Assembly (NCBI GenBank): GCA_016946835.1
Contig: JACVTC010000021.1
Span: forward strand, 1,292,501 to 1,356,500
Reading direction: 5' to 3'
DNA length: 64,000 bases
Origin: Neocallimastix lanati (nom. inval.)
Lineage: Eukaryota; Neocallimastigomycota; Neocallimastigomycetes; Neocallimastigales; Neocallimastigaceae
The notes under the pieces are model-generated. The model saw nothing but the letters and a program-made list of their open reading frames with translations. It had not been told where the DNA came from and searched no databases. Below, piece after piece: positions 1-12,726 of the stretch (position 1 is its first letter; each line of letters opens with the position of its first letter). Both the position numbers and the translations under genes were made by a program.

Positions 1-1725
1 TATTTGATCAAATTACTTATTATAAGGGTTCATCTGTTATTAGGTAATAATTATTAAATTCTATTTTAAAAGAAAATATTATTTAATACTTTTTTTAAAT
101 AAATAAATAAATAAATATATTAATATTTTACAAAAAATATTTTAAAAAGAATGATCGAATCTTGGTTGAATACTCTTGATGGAAATAATGAAAATATCGA
201 TATTAGTGAAACCTATTTCTTCAAAAAAATTCATAAATACTTAGATTTACATAAATTTGATAATGCCAAAACTGAAGAATTATGGGAAGCTTTAGAATCC
301 TATGATAATAATGGAAAAGCTTTAATAGGCGTTTCAAAAACAATGAATGATTTTATTAGACAACCAGGTTTTCCAATTGTTATGATGAATAAGAATAAGA
401 ATGATAATAATACCATTATTTTAACTCAAGAACGTTACCTCCTTAATCGTTTACAATTAATTAAAGAAAATGAACCTATGGATGAAACTAAATGGAATAT
501 TCCATTTACTTACATGATTTATTCTAATGCTACTGGAAAACCAGAACTTCTTGAAACCGAATCTATTATTCTTGAAGACAAATCTGAAATTCATTTATCA
601 GATTTAATTACCACTGAAAATGAAAATGATGACTCTACTACTTTTGTTAAAGGTAATTATGGTCAAAATGGTTATTATAAGGTTCAATATGATGATGAAA
701 GCATTAAAACTGCCTGTGAATGGTTAAAAACCGATTTACATTTCATGAAACCAATTGATAGAGCTGGTTTCTTACATGATATTGGTACACAATTATTTAC
801 TGGTCGTACTAATGATCCTGAAACCATTCTTGATTGTTTCAACTTTTTAAAGAAAGAAAGAAGTTACATTGTTTGGACTACTGGTATTAATGTTTTATCT
901 TCCTTACTTAAACATTTCGACCATTATGAGGATCAATCAGTATTAAAAAAGGCATATAATTTTGTTGCTTCTTTAATTGAAGATATTTCTGAAGAAATTG
1001 GATGGAAAGAAAATGAAAAAAATAATGCTGAAATAGTTGAAGATAATACTCTTCACAATCGTTCTAAATTACGTAATAATATTATAGATTTATCTCTTAC
1101 CCTTGGAATTGAAAAGGTTAAAGAAGAAGCTCTAAATTATTTCAAACAAATTAAAAATGGTACTTTTAATGAAAACTTTGATGATGATATTATAGGATTT
1201 ATCCATAAAGCAGGTGTTAAATATGGCGATGAAAGTGACTTTGAATATGTTTATAATAAATATTTAAATGAAAGTTATGCTAATCGTAAACAAGCATTAA
1301 TGATTGCTCTTACCAATGTTAAGGATGTATCTTTAAAACCTAGAATTTTTGAAATTCTTCAATCTGGTAATGCTAAAGATACAGATGCCGTTATATTCTT
1401 TAGATCCTTTATTTCAGATAAAGCAAATGTTCCTATGGGTTGGAAGTTCATTAAAGAAAATTATGAACAACTTCTCAAAATCGTTCCAAATAGTAGTTAC
1501 TATATTACTTCATTATTATCAATTATAGTTGAACAAATTGATTCTGAATCTCTTAAAGAAATTGTTTCATGGTTTAATGATGATTCTGACCCAAATAAGG
1601 AATATTTAAAGGTTCATGAGAAAGTTTTACTTTTAGGTATTGAAAAGGGAAAATCATGTATCTATTGGATTGAAAATGAAAATTTAGGTGGTGCTATAAC
1701 TAATTATTTAAATAGAAACTTTTAA
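1..1725 (+). CDS. M1-family zinc aminopeptidase, C-terminal part (gene starts before window)
   Basis: The first bases, read from position 3, encode FDQITYYKGSSVIR, which matches the conserved block that follows the zinc site in M1 aminopeptidases of the puromycin-sensitive type. Joining 1-43 to 150 onward across a GT-AG intron restores the frame (VIRMIESWL). The next 524 residues follow the family: a segment with FFKKIHKYLDLHKFDNA and TEELWEALE, then QPGFPIV, then a beta-sandwich, then an ERAP1_C-like helical domain opening with NGYYKVQYDD. The stop is at 1723-1725. The HEXXH catalytic motif must lie upstream, outside the window. The enzyme class removes N-terminal residues from peptides. No signal peptide can be judged. 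The 151 ATG is internal to the gene, not a start. Family assignment is strong; the exact paralogue is unknown. Confidence 0.9.
44..149 (+). other. Spliceosomal intron of the aminopeptidase gene
   Basis: A 106-base, almost purely A/T segment begins GTAATAA and ends AAAAAG. Removing it joins codon AG|A and keeps the conserved aminopeptidase frame across the junction, whereas read-through meets TAA immediately. The split falls after the second base of an arginine codon (phase 2). Confidence 0.85.
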
Positions 1726-2480
1726 AATTTAAATAATAATAATAATTTAATTTTATAATAAATTTGTTTAAATAGATAAAAAAAAAAAAAAAAAAAAAGA
1801 TATCTTTAAAAAAATAATAATTAAAAATTAAATAATAAAAATAGATAAATAAAATAATAAAAATAGATAAATAAAATAATAAAAATAGATAAATAAAATA
1901 ATAAAAATAGATAAATAAAATAAAATAAAATAATAAAATAAAATAATAAAATAAAATTAGATAAATAAAATTAAAATTATAAAATTAGATAAATAGATAA
2001 ATAGAATAAAATCAAGGTTAAATGACTATAAAATAAAATTAATCAAATGTAAATTAATAAATAATAAGAATAAAACATAATTTGGATAATGTATTCATTG
2101 TATTCATTTATAAAAATAAAAAAAAAAAAAAAGAATAGAAATATATAGTACAAATATATTAAATTTTTAATAAAAAAAAAAAAAAAAAAAAGAATAGAAA
2201 TATAGTACAAATATATTAAATTTTTTTTTCAAAAATATTATTAAGATAATGTATTCATTTATAAAAATAAATCTTAAATAATATAAAAAAAAAAAAAAAA
2301 AGAATAGAAATATAGTACAAATATATTAAATTTTTTTTAATAAAAAAAAAAAAAAAAATAAGAAAAGAAATATAGTACAAATATATTAAATTTTTTTTTT
2401 ATATTAAAAACACAAAACAAAAACAAAAACAAACAAAAAAAAAAAAAATTAAATTTATTATTTTTTTTTTTAACTTTTTT
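1726..2480. repeat. Non-coding spacer with short tandem A/T repeats
   Basis: There is no coding signal. From about 1830 to 2030 it contains repeats built on AAAATAGATAAATAAAATAAT. From about 2117 to 2400 it holds four imperfect copies of a block with the core GAATAGAAATATAGTACAAA, each followed by a T-rich stretch and preceded by an A tract. The poly(A)-like tract after 1780 may mark the 3' end region of the aminopeptidase transcript, but no signal can be assigned. Confidence 0.6.
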
Positions 2481-2490
2481 TATGGGTGAT

Positions 2491-2949
2491 TGTGCAGTTC
2501 ACGAAATGTGGCTTAAAATATTTTTTAAAATATAAACAAATAAATAAATAAATAAAATAAATAAATAAAAAATACTAAATAAAAAAAAAATAAATATATT
2601 AAAAATGTTTTATTATTACTCTTTTATATTTTATCTTAATTTCTATCAATTTTTAGTTTTATTTTATTATTAAAATTTTTATAAAATAAAAAAAACTATA
2701 TAATATTAATATTGATATTAATAATAAAAATAACAATATAAAATATTGATATTCTATATATAAAATTATTTATTATTTGTTATTATTTATTTAAAAATAT
2801 TTTGTAATAAAATATTTAAAGACTTATTTCAAAAATGATTTTTATTATTTATTTAATTATTTATTTAATTTATTTATTGGTTAAAAAAATTATATAATGT
2901 GGCAATTAATTTAAAAACTTTAAGCCACATAAATTCATGACAGCATAAA
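2491..2949. mobile_element. MITE-like element with imperfect terminal inverted repeats
   Basis: The left arm at 2491-2517 contains ATGTGGCTTAAA; the right arm at 2918-2947 contains TTTAAGCCACAT. The outer parts (TGTGCAGTTCACGAA against TATGCTGTCATGAATTT on the reverse strand) are also alignable, giving about 30-bp imperfect inverted arms 460 bp apart. The interior is A/T filler without an ORF. No convincing target duplication is visible, so it could also be a fortuitous hairpin. Confidence 0.4.
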
Positions 2950-3082
2950 TATATATATATATTAATTATTATTTTCATTTCATTAATAAAAGATTAGCCT
3001 TTTTATAAATTTTTATTCATTCATTTTTGATATTTTTTATTTAATTAATTTTTTGGACTTCAATTTTTTTTTTTATTTATTT

Positions 3083-3113
<31 letters not shown>

Positions 3114-3149
3114 GTAAAAATTTAATATAAAATAATTTTTAACTTATTA

Positions 3150-4560
3150 TTAACAGGTTCTACTAAATTATTTTCAATCAATAAATTATTTTCATCTTTT
3201 TTTCATGGTATTATTTTTATTTTCCTCAGCTTTTGTTACTATTTTAAATAATCCATTATCAGTTTCAGTAATATGTATTGAATTCTCTATACATCATTGA
3301 TCAATATTATCTTTAAATATTTTTTATTGATTTGATTATGAGATAGGCAGTTGATATTATTATCTAATAAATCTATTATTGATAATAAATTTTTTCTACC
3401 ATTCTTGAATAATATTGTATTATTGATGTTTAATATTTCTGGTTCAATTTTTATTTTCAATTTACCAGAAATATTTAATTTATTTATTTTGTTATTAAGA
3501 AAGTTAATAAGAGTATTTTTTAATTTTTTATTTTTCAATATTTCAGGATTATAAAATATAGCTGAGTAGTCCTTGAATCAACCACCCATTCAATTAAAAA
3601 CTATTATTTCCATTAAGATTTTCTTCGTTTATTTCAATATTATATATATATATATATTTTTTTTTTCTCTTATCTTCCTATCTTTTTCTTTTAATTTTTC
3701 TTGCTCACTCTTTCTTCCAATTATTGAATGTGTCCCTTATATTACATTGATTTATAAAATGCTCTGTTGAACCGCAGAAAAGAGACCTTCTTTTATACAA
3801 TGGCTGTGCATTGTGGAGATGGTTACTGTATTTTGTTTCGTTCTTTTCTCTCAATCTTTGAACTATTTGTTTCTCTTTCTTTTAACGATAATTCTATTAT
3901 TTACTTTATAACAGATATTTTTTCCCCCGTTATAACAGTGTTAAGTCAATTTTTCATAAATATCAGGATAGTTTTATTTGTAACTCATACGTAAATAAAA
4001 TAATATAATTTGTTAGAATCTTTAATTTTCGTACTTAAAGGATCCACCCATGATACTGCCTTAGAAAATCTCTTCCACAAATTCTCAAAGTCAGTAATAT
4101 ATATCCTGATTTCTTCTCCATTATAAACTAGTTTATCAAGGTTTCTTTGATATAATTTCTTACCTTTTCTTTATCAGCATTATAGTAGTAAACTTTTAGA
4201 TAACTCAAAGACTGTGTTAATATCTTCTACTTTTGACCAAGTTTTTTCACTTAAATGTGTGTATTTGGCTTTAGTGTTATCTTTAGCAGTGACGGTTTTT
4301 GACATTTAAAGTACTTTCTTCTGTTTTTTCAGTTGTATCATTAGTATTATCATTTGGAACAATAGTATAATCGAGATTAATATCCTCTAATTCTCCTATT
4401 GTTAAATTGCTCCATATTTTATAGTCTCTTTCATTAAGAATTATTCTCTTTATTTTGTTTAAAAGTAGAATAACAAAATCCTTAAATCTTGTTAAACTTT
4501 CTTATTTTTATTATTATTTATAATATTCATTGATAAATCTGAGACTCTTATTAATAGGCC
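3150..4560 (-). pseudogene. Decayed Ty1/copia-type element, gag region
   Basis: Read on the minus strand from about 4500, an open stretch SLTRFKDFVILLLNKIKR runs about 70 codons. It then shifts frame into one starting MSKTVTAKDNTKAKY, followed after a stop and shift by a UBN2/Gag-like segment with GEEIRIYITDFENLWKRFSK near 4100-4040. Near 3780 a CX4HX4C half knuckle (CGSTEHFINQC) remains; the first cysteine of the expected CX2CX4HX4C is now serine. Further down, 3287-3550 keeps a Lys/Asn-rich open stretch. At least three frame breaks show it is dead. The primer-binding relic at 4540-4554 supports a copia origin. Confidence 0.55.
4540..4554 (-). other. Relic primer-binding site (tRNA-Lys half) of the decayed copia element
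   Basis: The plus strand reads CTGAGACTCTTATTAAT, one small insertion away from the TGAGACTCTTAATC block that forms the primer-binding site of all three copia elements in this window. It sits just upstream of the gag relic, where a primer-binding site belongs. The expected LTR beyond it (about 4556-4746) is too degraded to delimit. Confidence 0.4.
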
Positions 4561-4746
4561 CAACTATTAATACTCAATAATGTACGAAAGATTTTTTAAT
4601 GTAAAGCTTATTTAATATAAAATTTAATATAAAATTTATTATATATTAAAAACATTAAAATAAAAATAAAATTTTTATTGTTTACTTTCTATTTATTAAA
4701 ATAATCTTTTTATAAATAAACTTCCTCCTCTAATTATATTTACAAA

Positions 4747-4760
4747 ACCAGATAAAAAAA
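4747..4760. repeat. Target-site duplication, left copy
   Basis: The sequence ACCAGATAAAAAAA recurs exactly at 5060-5073 around the SINE-like insert. A duplication of this length is typical of LINE-mediated (target-primed) insertion. Confidence 0.6.
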
Positions 4761-5059
4761 TTTTTTTTTTTTTTATAGACTGAGGACTTTGGTCTTCCCC
4801 ATATAGTAATATGGGTGTATGATTAACTGCCATACCATACGGCGTCGGCGCTCTCAACTCCCCATAAGCAAAGAAACTCCATATAGAAGCACCCTACACG
4901 ATCCTCGAGGGAAAGCAGAACCAACTATAGGTTGCCATCCCAGAGGAGCTGGACACTGTAAATCCTCTCAGACATGGCTTACGCAATGGGATTCTTATAG
5001 TGTTAGAAATATAGAAAAGATACCTACCTGAGTATCGTTTAACCCCTAATCTTTCACGC
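4761..5059 (-). mobile_element. SINE-like retroposon with poly(A) tail and 14-bp target duplication
   Basis: This is a GC-richer block of about 300 bp in otherwise AT-rich DNA. It is bounded by the direct repeat ACCAGATAAAAAAA at 4747-4760 and 5060-5073. A run of 14 T at 4761-4774 is the poly(A) tail on the minus strand, so the element is read 5059 to 4761. The plus strand happens to be open from 4819 to 5031, but the translation is not recognisable and I treat it as non-coding. No clear tRNA-type A/B boxes were found, so its parent RNA is unknown. Confidence 0.6.
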
Positions 5060-5073
5060 ACCAGATAAAAAAA
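5060..5073. repeat. Target-site duplication, right copy
   Basis: This is the exact partner of 4747-4760 on the 5' side of the minus-strand SINE-like element. Confidence 0.6.
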
Positions 5074-5850
5074 AAAATTTAAAAAACTTTCTCTTTATTT
5101 TAAAATTAAATTTTAAATTTTTTATTTTTATTTAATATATATATATATATATTAATTAGTACTATATTAGTATTAATATATTTTATTTTATTTTATTTAT
5201 TTATTTATCTATATTTAATATTATTTTATAACATTCTCTTTTGTCTATTTCTATGTATTGGAAAGGTCTTTTTATTATAAAAAAGGTAAATGAATAAATT
5301 AATTTATATTTGATTTAATTAATATCTTATAAAGTTTTATAATATATGACTATAATTTTATTCATTTTGTACGAAAAATTTTATGCAATTTTGATGAAAG
5401 CAATTATATTTTGAAAATTTACCAATATATATTATAAATAATTTATTTTCATATAATTATAATAGTTAGTAATTTTTATAATTAATATTATATTTGAAAT
5501 ATTTTAAAATATTTTATTATCATTAGTAAAAATAATTAAATAGTATTTTAATTTTTTCATCATTTTAAGAATAGGTTATTTTAGTATTATATTATTTAAA
5601 AGTATTATTTAAAAAATTAAAAGATAGAATTATGGAGACTTTTAATTATTGGATTTTTTCATTATTATTATTTTTTTTTTAATTATTCAATTATTATGTA
5701 CTAAATTAGATAATTAAAAATTTAAGGTTTTTTCAATGACTTAACAAATTTTTTCAGTTTTTTCTTAATTTTCACAATGATCGATATAGATAAAATATCA
5801 AACTAAAATTCTTTTAGTTTCTTTTATTCTGGTTTTTTCCTTAAGAAATC
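5074..5850. other. A/T spacer, nothing recognised
   Basis: The stretch is low-complexity A/T with scattered short homopolymers. I see no exon-like GC island, RNA gene or repeat family in it. Confidence 0.5.
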
Positions 5851-6789
<939 letters not shown>

Positions 6790-6900
6790 TTAAAATTTAA
6801 CATTAATTTCTTCAAGGCGTATACCCTGGGGCAATTGACAGCCTAATCCTAAATCGAGCAAGTCATCCTCTATCCTATGATAAGACTTACAAGAGAAAGT
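6790..6900 (-). other. Exon-like GC island, possible terminal exon relic (36 codons)
   Basis: On the minus strand, a T-rich tract ending TTTTTTAG precedes an open frame of 36 residues containing SYHRIEDDLLDLGLGC and QLPQGIRLEEI, ending in a stop at 6790-6792. Its base composition is much richer in G/C than its surroundings. The T tract plus AG looks like a 3' splice site. No matching upstream exon is visible, and the next feature up is an rRNA relic, so this may be an orphan. Alternatively the plus strand shows a retroposon-like end (AAAGTCTAAAAAA). Confidence 0.3.
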
Positions 6901-7061
6901 CTAAAAAAAAAAAAAAATTAATGTAATAAAAGTATTTTAATAGATATTGAAATTATTGAAATTATTACTTCCTAAAATTATTTAAATTTATTTTATAAAA
7001 ATATTATAAAGATAATACATAGGTAAATGTGATATCTACTAAAATTTTCCTTCGACCAAAA

Positions 7062-7370
7062 ACGACTAGAGTTCTGGATCCAATATATTAAAGTTTTCAA
7101 TTAAAAATCTCGTAGTTGATTTTTTAAACTTGATTTTTTAATTTTGACTCATATAATTATTGAATTGTGTCTTTCCTTCTTACTAACTTTTTTTTATTTT
7201 TTATTATATGCACAAGAGATAAAAGGTATATTTTTTTTAAAAAAAAAAAAAAAAAAAATTAGAGCGGTTATAAAAGATTTAAACTTGAATACATTAATAA
7301 ACAATAATAGAATATAATTATATATATATATTTTTTTTTCATATAGGAAATTCATATAACATGACTTAAA
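7062..7370 (+). pseudogene. AT-eroded 18S rRNA fragment (530 loop to V4 region and beyond)
   Basis: Several blocks occur in the correct order of a eukaryotic small-subunit rRNA: CCAATATATTAAAGTT, then AATTAAAAATCTCGTAGTTGA (7098-7118), then TCTTTCCTTCTTACTAACTTT, then AATTAGAG (7258-7265), then TTGAATACATTA followed by AATAATAGAATA. These correspond to the conserved stretch around and after the V4 helix. Between blocks most G and C have become A or T, and lengths vary. It cannot be a functional gene. A remote match may continue to about 7370 (ATAGGA, then ATGACTTAAAT). Confidence 0.75.
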
Positions 7371-7652
7371 TCAATTCAAGTCGTTAACTTTGAAAAAGTA
7401 TAATTAGAATTTTTTTTTTAAAAAAAAAAATATTTATTAATATGAAATATACTTAATTTATTTTTATTTATGGTTATAAATATGTATAATATAAATGTAT
7501 ATATTTAATCATTTTTATAATGAAATTACATCAAATAAATAAATAAAATTTTTGTATTATGAAATAATGGATAATACTAATATAAAGTAATTTAAAAATA
7601 TTACTTTATATTAATACTATCCATTATTTTAAAAAAATATATTATAATACAC

Positions 7653-7703
<51 letters not shown>

Positions 7704-8265
7704 TACTTTATTAAATATTTATTTAGAGTGTTACTACCTTATTTTACCTTTAGATATCTAATTTATTTTATAAATCTTCCTTAAACTCTATTCTTCTAAA
7801 AATATTATTGAAATCTAATTTATAATTTAATAAATGTTATTATTTAATTAAATTTATGATATTTTTATAATATTTAACATATATATTATTTAAAAATAGA
7901 AAAAAAAAAAAAAAAGCTTTTTATAAACATTTAATACTTGTTAAAATTATATAAAATATATAATCAATATTTTGAACTATAATTTATAAGCAAAAATTTT
8001 TTTTTTTTTTTTTTTGCATATATAATATTTAATAATATATTTAATTATAATTGTAATAGTAGAATCATAAATTTATATATAATATTAATATTACTATATA
8101 AATAATTAAATATAATAATATTATATTTTATATTATTTAATATTTATATATAAATAAATAAAAAGAATAAATCATAATAACAAGTGAAGTTTTAAAAAAT
8201 TTTTATATATTATTTTATATATAATATTTTTATTATAAAACTTTATAAAAGATAAATTCTTATGT
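7371..8265. other. A/T spacer, nothing recognised
   Basis: The stretch holds poly-T and poly-A runs (for example a T run around 7652-7697) and random-looking A/T. The inverted words TAATATAAAGTAATTT and AATATTACTTTATATTA near 7580-7615 can fold into a local hairpin of no known role. Confidence 0.5.
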
Positions 8266-8557
8266 TAAAATAAAATAAAATAAAATAAAATAAAATAAAA
8301 TAAAATAAAATAAAATAAAATAAAATAAAATAAAATAAAATAAAATAAAATAAAATAAAATAAAATAAAATAAAATAAAATAAAATAAAATAAAATAAAA
8401 TAAAATAAAATAAAATAAAATAAAATAAAATAAAATAAAATAAAATAAAATAAAATAAAATAAAATAAAATAAAATAAAATAAAATAAAATAAAATAAAA
8501 TAAAATAAAATAAAATAAAATAAAATAAAATAAAATAAAATAAAATAAAATAAAATA
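8266..8557. repeat. (TAAAA)n microsatellite, about 58 units
   Basis: This is a pure pentanucleotide array. Its length in 5-base units leaves two minus-strand frames open with the repeating product ILFYF; these are artefacts of the repeat, not genes. Confidence 0.97.
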
Positions 8558-9003
8558 ATACAAGTTATAATATTCAAAATTAAAATTTAAGAAAATTTAA
8601 AAGATATAAAGGTCACTTTTCGATATTATTATTAAAAATATATTATTCTCCTTATTAAAAACTTGATACCAAGAAAAATTTAATTTCATTATAATTTATA
8701 ATGATTTATATTCTATTTTAGTTACTTCACATAAAAAATAAAAAAAAAAAAAAATTAGGAAAATTAACTTTACTTAGAAAAAAAAAATTTTTTTTTTTAA
8801 AAAAATATTCAATAGTAAAAATAAAAAAAAAAAAAAAAAAAATTGTAATAAATATAATTTTTTAATAGGATTAATTTTTTTTTAAATTTAAAATTAGATA
8901 TTTATTATTATTATATTAATTATTTAAAAGAACTTTTTTATTCATAATAAATTTGAAATTATAAAGATATTAACTTTCCATTTTATTTTATTTTAATTTT
9001 TTT

Positions 9004-9040
<37 letters not shown>

Positions 9041-9168
9041 TTTTATTTTTATATTTTTTTTTTTTTTACTTTTATATATTTTTTTACATCAATTTTTATT
9101 TTCATTTTATTATATCATTTATTTATTTAGGAAATTAATTTTTTTGAAAATTATATTAAACATAAAAA
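8558..9168. other. A/T spacer, upstream region of the TmcB-like gene
   Basis: Long T- and A-tracts (for example 8990-9075 T-rich) precede the first ATG of the next gene, as is usual upstream of genes in such AT-rich genomes. No defined promoter element can be named. Confidence 0.4.
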
Positions 9169-9604
9169 ATGACGGATGAAAAATTGGAAGTGAATAATAT
9201 AGAACCGAATGAAAATAAAGAAAATGATGAAAATAAGAAATCTAATGATAATGATAAAAATTTCAATGCCATTAATGCTTTAAATTTAAATAAATATTTA
9301 GTACTGTGCTATTTTATACATATTTATTAATACAATGATAAATTTATATATAAATAATAATTTTATTCACCGATGAATTAAAATAATAATTTTTTTTTTA
9401 TAATTTATAACAATTCTTCAATATTTTAATACCATGCCTTAATATATATATATATATGTATAAATTAAAAAATAGACAAGTACATTTAATTATTATTGTA
9501 AACTTACAAGAAGCAATCAACCTTCATCAATTTATGATAATATTATTATGTTATTGGAACGTTTGTATTACAATACAACTAATTAGATATATTTTAATTA
9601 TACA

Positions 9605-9635
<31 letters not shown>

Positions 9636-11324
9636 GAAATACTTTTTATCTATTTTTTTAAATATTAATAATTTTATTTTTTTGTTAATTATACATTAAA
9701 CCTTAGAAATTCAATTTATCTGGTTTACTATTGATAGTAAATTAGCAATTAGTTATCCTATTAGTTTTAAATTATTTATGGATATTTTATTTGTGAACTT
9801 TGAAATAAAATATTGGAATGGTAAAATTAACATAAATCTAAATAATTAAATATTTTACATTATATATTAAACTATATGTAAATATATAAACAACATATAT
9901 ATATATATTTTTTACTTAATTTATCAAAAAATATATATATATAATATATATATTATTAAGATATTGTTGATATAGTAGCATGGATTTTCCTTATATTTTT
10001 CTATTCATTATTTTGTAAGTTTATATTAATAAATAATCATTTATTTTAATATTATTTGAAATGATTTTAAATATTTTTTTCATTAATTTTAATTTTAAAA
10101 ATTATTATGATATAGTCATATATGGTCCTGGAAATACCAGTTCTTTAAGGTTTTTATAAATATTAATATTTTCCAATATTTATATATATAATATTTTTAA
10201 TTAAAAATAATTTATTATATACATATATATATATATATATATATTTTTTTTATATTTAAAATAGAAAAACTCCAACATTTTTAATTAAAGTAATGCTAAC
10301 CAACATTAATTATAATAATTATAATATATATATATATAATTCGTTTTTATTGAATAATATATATACTAAATATAATACTACTATATATAATTGGATTTTA
10401 TTTTTTTTTTTAATAAAATAATTAATTAATAAAAATAATATATATATATATATATATTTATTTTTTTTTGAAATTTTTTAACATAGCTTAATATACTGCT
10501 GTCAAAAATAATTTTCTCGTAAAAAATTTAAATTTATATTATATAATTTTTTAATAAGTTATATATATTTCATTAAATATGTTCTAATTCAAATTTTCTT
10601 TTTTTATTTAATTGTTCAAAAATATATATAAATATTAATTTGAATAAATGAATAATAACTATTTTAATTCGTAATAATAGATTATTTTATATTCCATGTA
10701 ATATATATATATATATATATTTTTTTTTTCTCCTACATATTATATATAATTTTCAAAAAAGTAATTTCTTAAAATAAAAAAAAAATTATTAATTTTATAT
10801 TATTAATTTTATTGAAATTAATAATAATTAGTTTTGAATAACTTTATAAATATGGCAGTATCCTTAATTTATGGAAGAGATCAAGTTACAGACTCAAGAG
10901 ATGCGAATTTTATTATTTATAAAAATGCTGTAACATTTTTGTTAGTAATTAGATTAGTTATGAATTATTGAATTTATTATATTGCAAACAATATACTAAT
11001 TAATTTCTATCCTTTTATATATATATATATATTTTATTATCACATTATATATTTGTATATATTATATTAAGATTAACTGAAAGTATAATTGGTTCTATTT
11101 TATTATATACTTATTCAGTTTTGGTAATTTATTGAATTTAATTTAGATATTAAGACATATTATATATTTAGTATTATTGATTAAACATAGTTTATTTAAT
11201 CATTTATGATTTTATTATACAGGAATCATTTTATTCAAATAATTATTTACCTCTTGAAAAAATAGCGAAAGGTGGCACATCCGAAAAAATGAAAATTTTT
11301 CATAAATCATTAATTTTATTAGAG
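9169..11324 (+). CDS. TmcB-like gene, exons 1-10 (N-terminal membrane part)
   Basis: Proposed exons are 9169-9300, 9476-9564, 9707-9820, 9961-10014, 10116-10149, 10265-about 10310, 10487-10518, 10832-10943, 11072-11123 and 11223-11324. Readable products include IQFIWFTIDSKLAISYP, IVDIVAWIFLIFFYSLF, MAVSLIYGRDQVTDSRD and YLPLEKIAKGGTSEKMK. Donors are mostly GTAA or GTAT types; the exon 1 donor (GTACTG) and the ends of exons 2 and 6 are uncertain. Confidence 0.5.
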
Positions 11325-11969
11325 GTATAATATATATATATATATTATACATTCATTAAATATTTCTATATATTAAATTATTTTAAATTTAAAAGATTAA
11401 TAATTTTTTTAATTATATTTTTAATTATAAAATAAAACTCTTTGTACTTTTTTTTTTCTTAATATAGATTATTAATTCAAAAGTTATTCTCTTCTATCCA
11501 TTAAAATTATTATCCTATATAATTACTATAGTAATTGCAGTTTTATTATGGTATTACCACACAAAAGCACAACCATACTTTAGTTTATTGATAAATAATT
11601 TTAATGGTGCTATGTATTTCAGTTTCATTTGTGTCAGTATAGAAAGTTTTATTTTTGAATATACGAATCTAAATAAATGGGATTCAGTATTTATTATATA
11701 TTTTATTTCAGCTATTATATTTTATATTCCTGGATATTTTATAAATAAATTAATATATAAACATAAATGTAATAAAATTATTACAAAAATTGAAAAAGTA
11801 TTTAATAAACAAAATATAATTGATCGTTTAAGAGAAGAACTTGATGAGAGATATAATGAAGATAATTTAAACAAATCTTTAGATACTATTGGTATAATAT
11901 ATATATATATATAAATATAAATTATTTAACTTTTTTTTAATACCTTTTAAAGTATTAATAACATTATAA

Positions 11970-12038
<69 letters not shown>

Positions 12039-12044
12039 TATAAT

Positions 12045-12083
<39 letters not shown>

Positions 12084-12686
12084 TATAATTATAATAATAA
12101 TAATAATAAAATTTATATAATTCATTTATTTAATAAATAAATAAATAAATAATTATAATAGTCTATGAAAAGAAAATATATAAAAAGGAAAAATGTTTTA
12201 GAAGTTATGAAGAAGCAACTTATTTATCCAAATTTATACTGTAATTATATTATAAAAGTTTATTTATCATTTTTATTAGATTAATATTTTATTATTCTTC
12301 ATAATTTTAATAATTTAATTTTATAATTTTTATTATAATTTTATTCAAATATAAATATTTGTAATTTTTTTTAAAATATTTAATTTAGGTATAACCGAAC
12401 AAAAGAATCATTTACACTTATTATTTCATTATTTAAACAATGGTATTATTTATTAAATATGAAAAATATTTTAAATAGATCAATATTATATTTATATATA
12501 TTAATATAATATCTTTAAAATAATTTTATTAAATACAATTTTAATAATAAAATAGTATTAATGAATATCGAAGAGCACCTTATGTAATTACAATAAAATA
12601 ATATTAATTAAAAATAAAAAAATAAATTATCATGAAATATTAAATTATTATTATTATTATTATTATTATTTTTGAAAAAATATATA

Positions 12687-12726
<40 letters not shown>

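Noticed and set aside
4819-5031. 70-codon plus-strand ORF (INCHTIRRRRSQLP...)
   Set aside because: It lies within the SINE-like insert, opposite to its poly(A) orientation, and has no recognisable family; treated as chance opening in GC-rich non-coding sequence.
8243-8577. Two overlapping minus-strand frames of about 105 codons (ILFYF repeats)
   Set aside because: They are produced entirely by the TAAAA microsatellite, with no coding sequence outside it.
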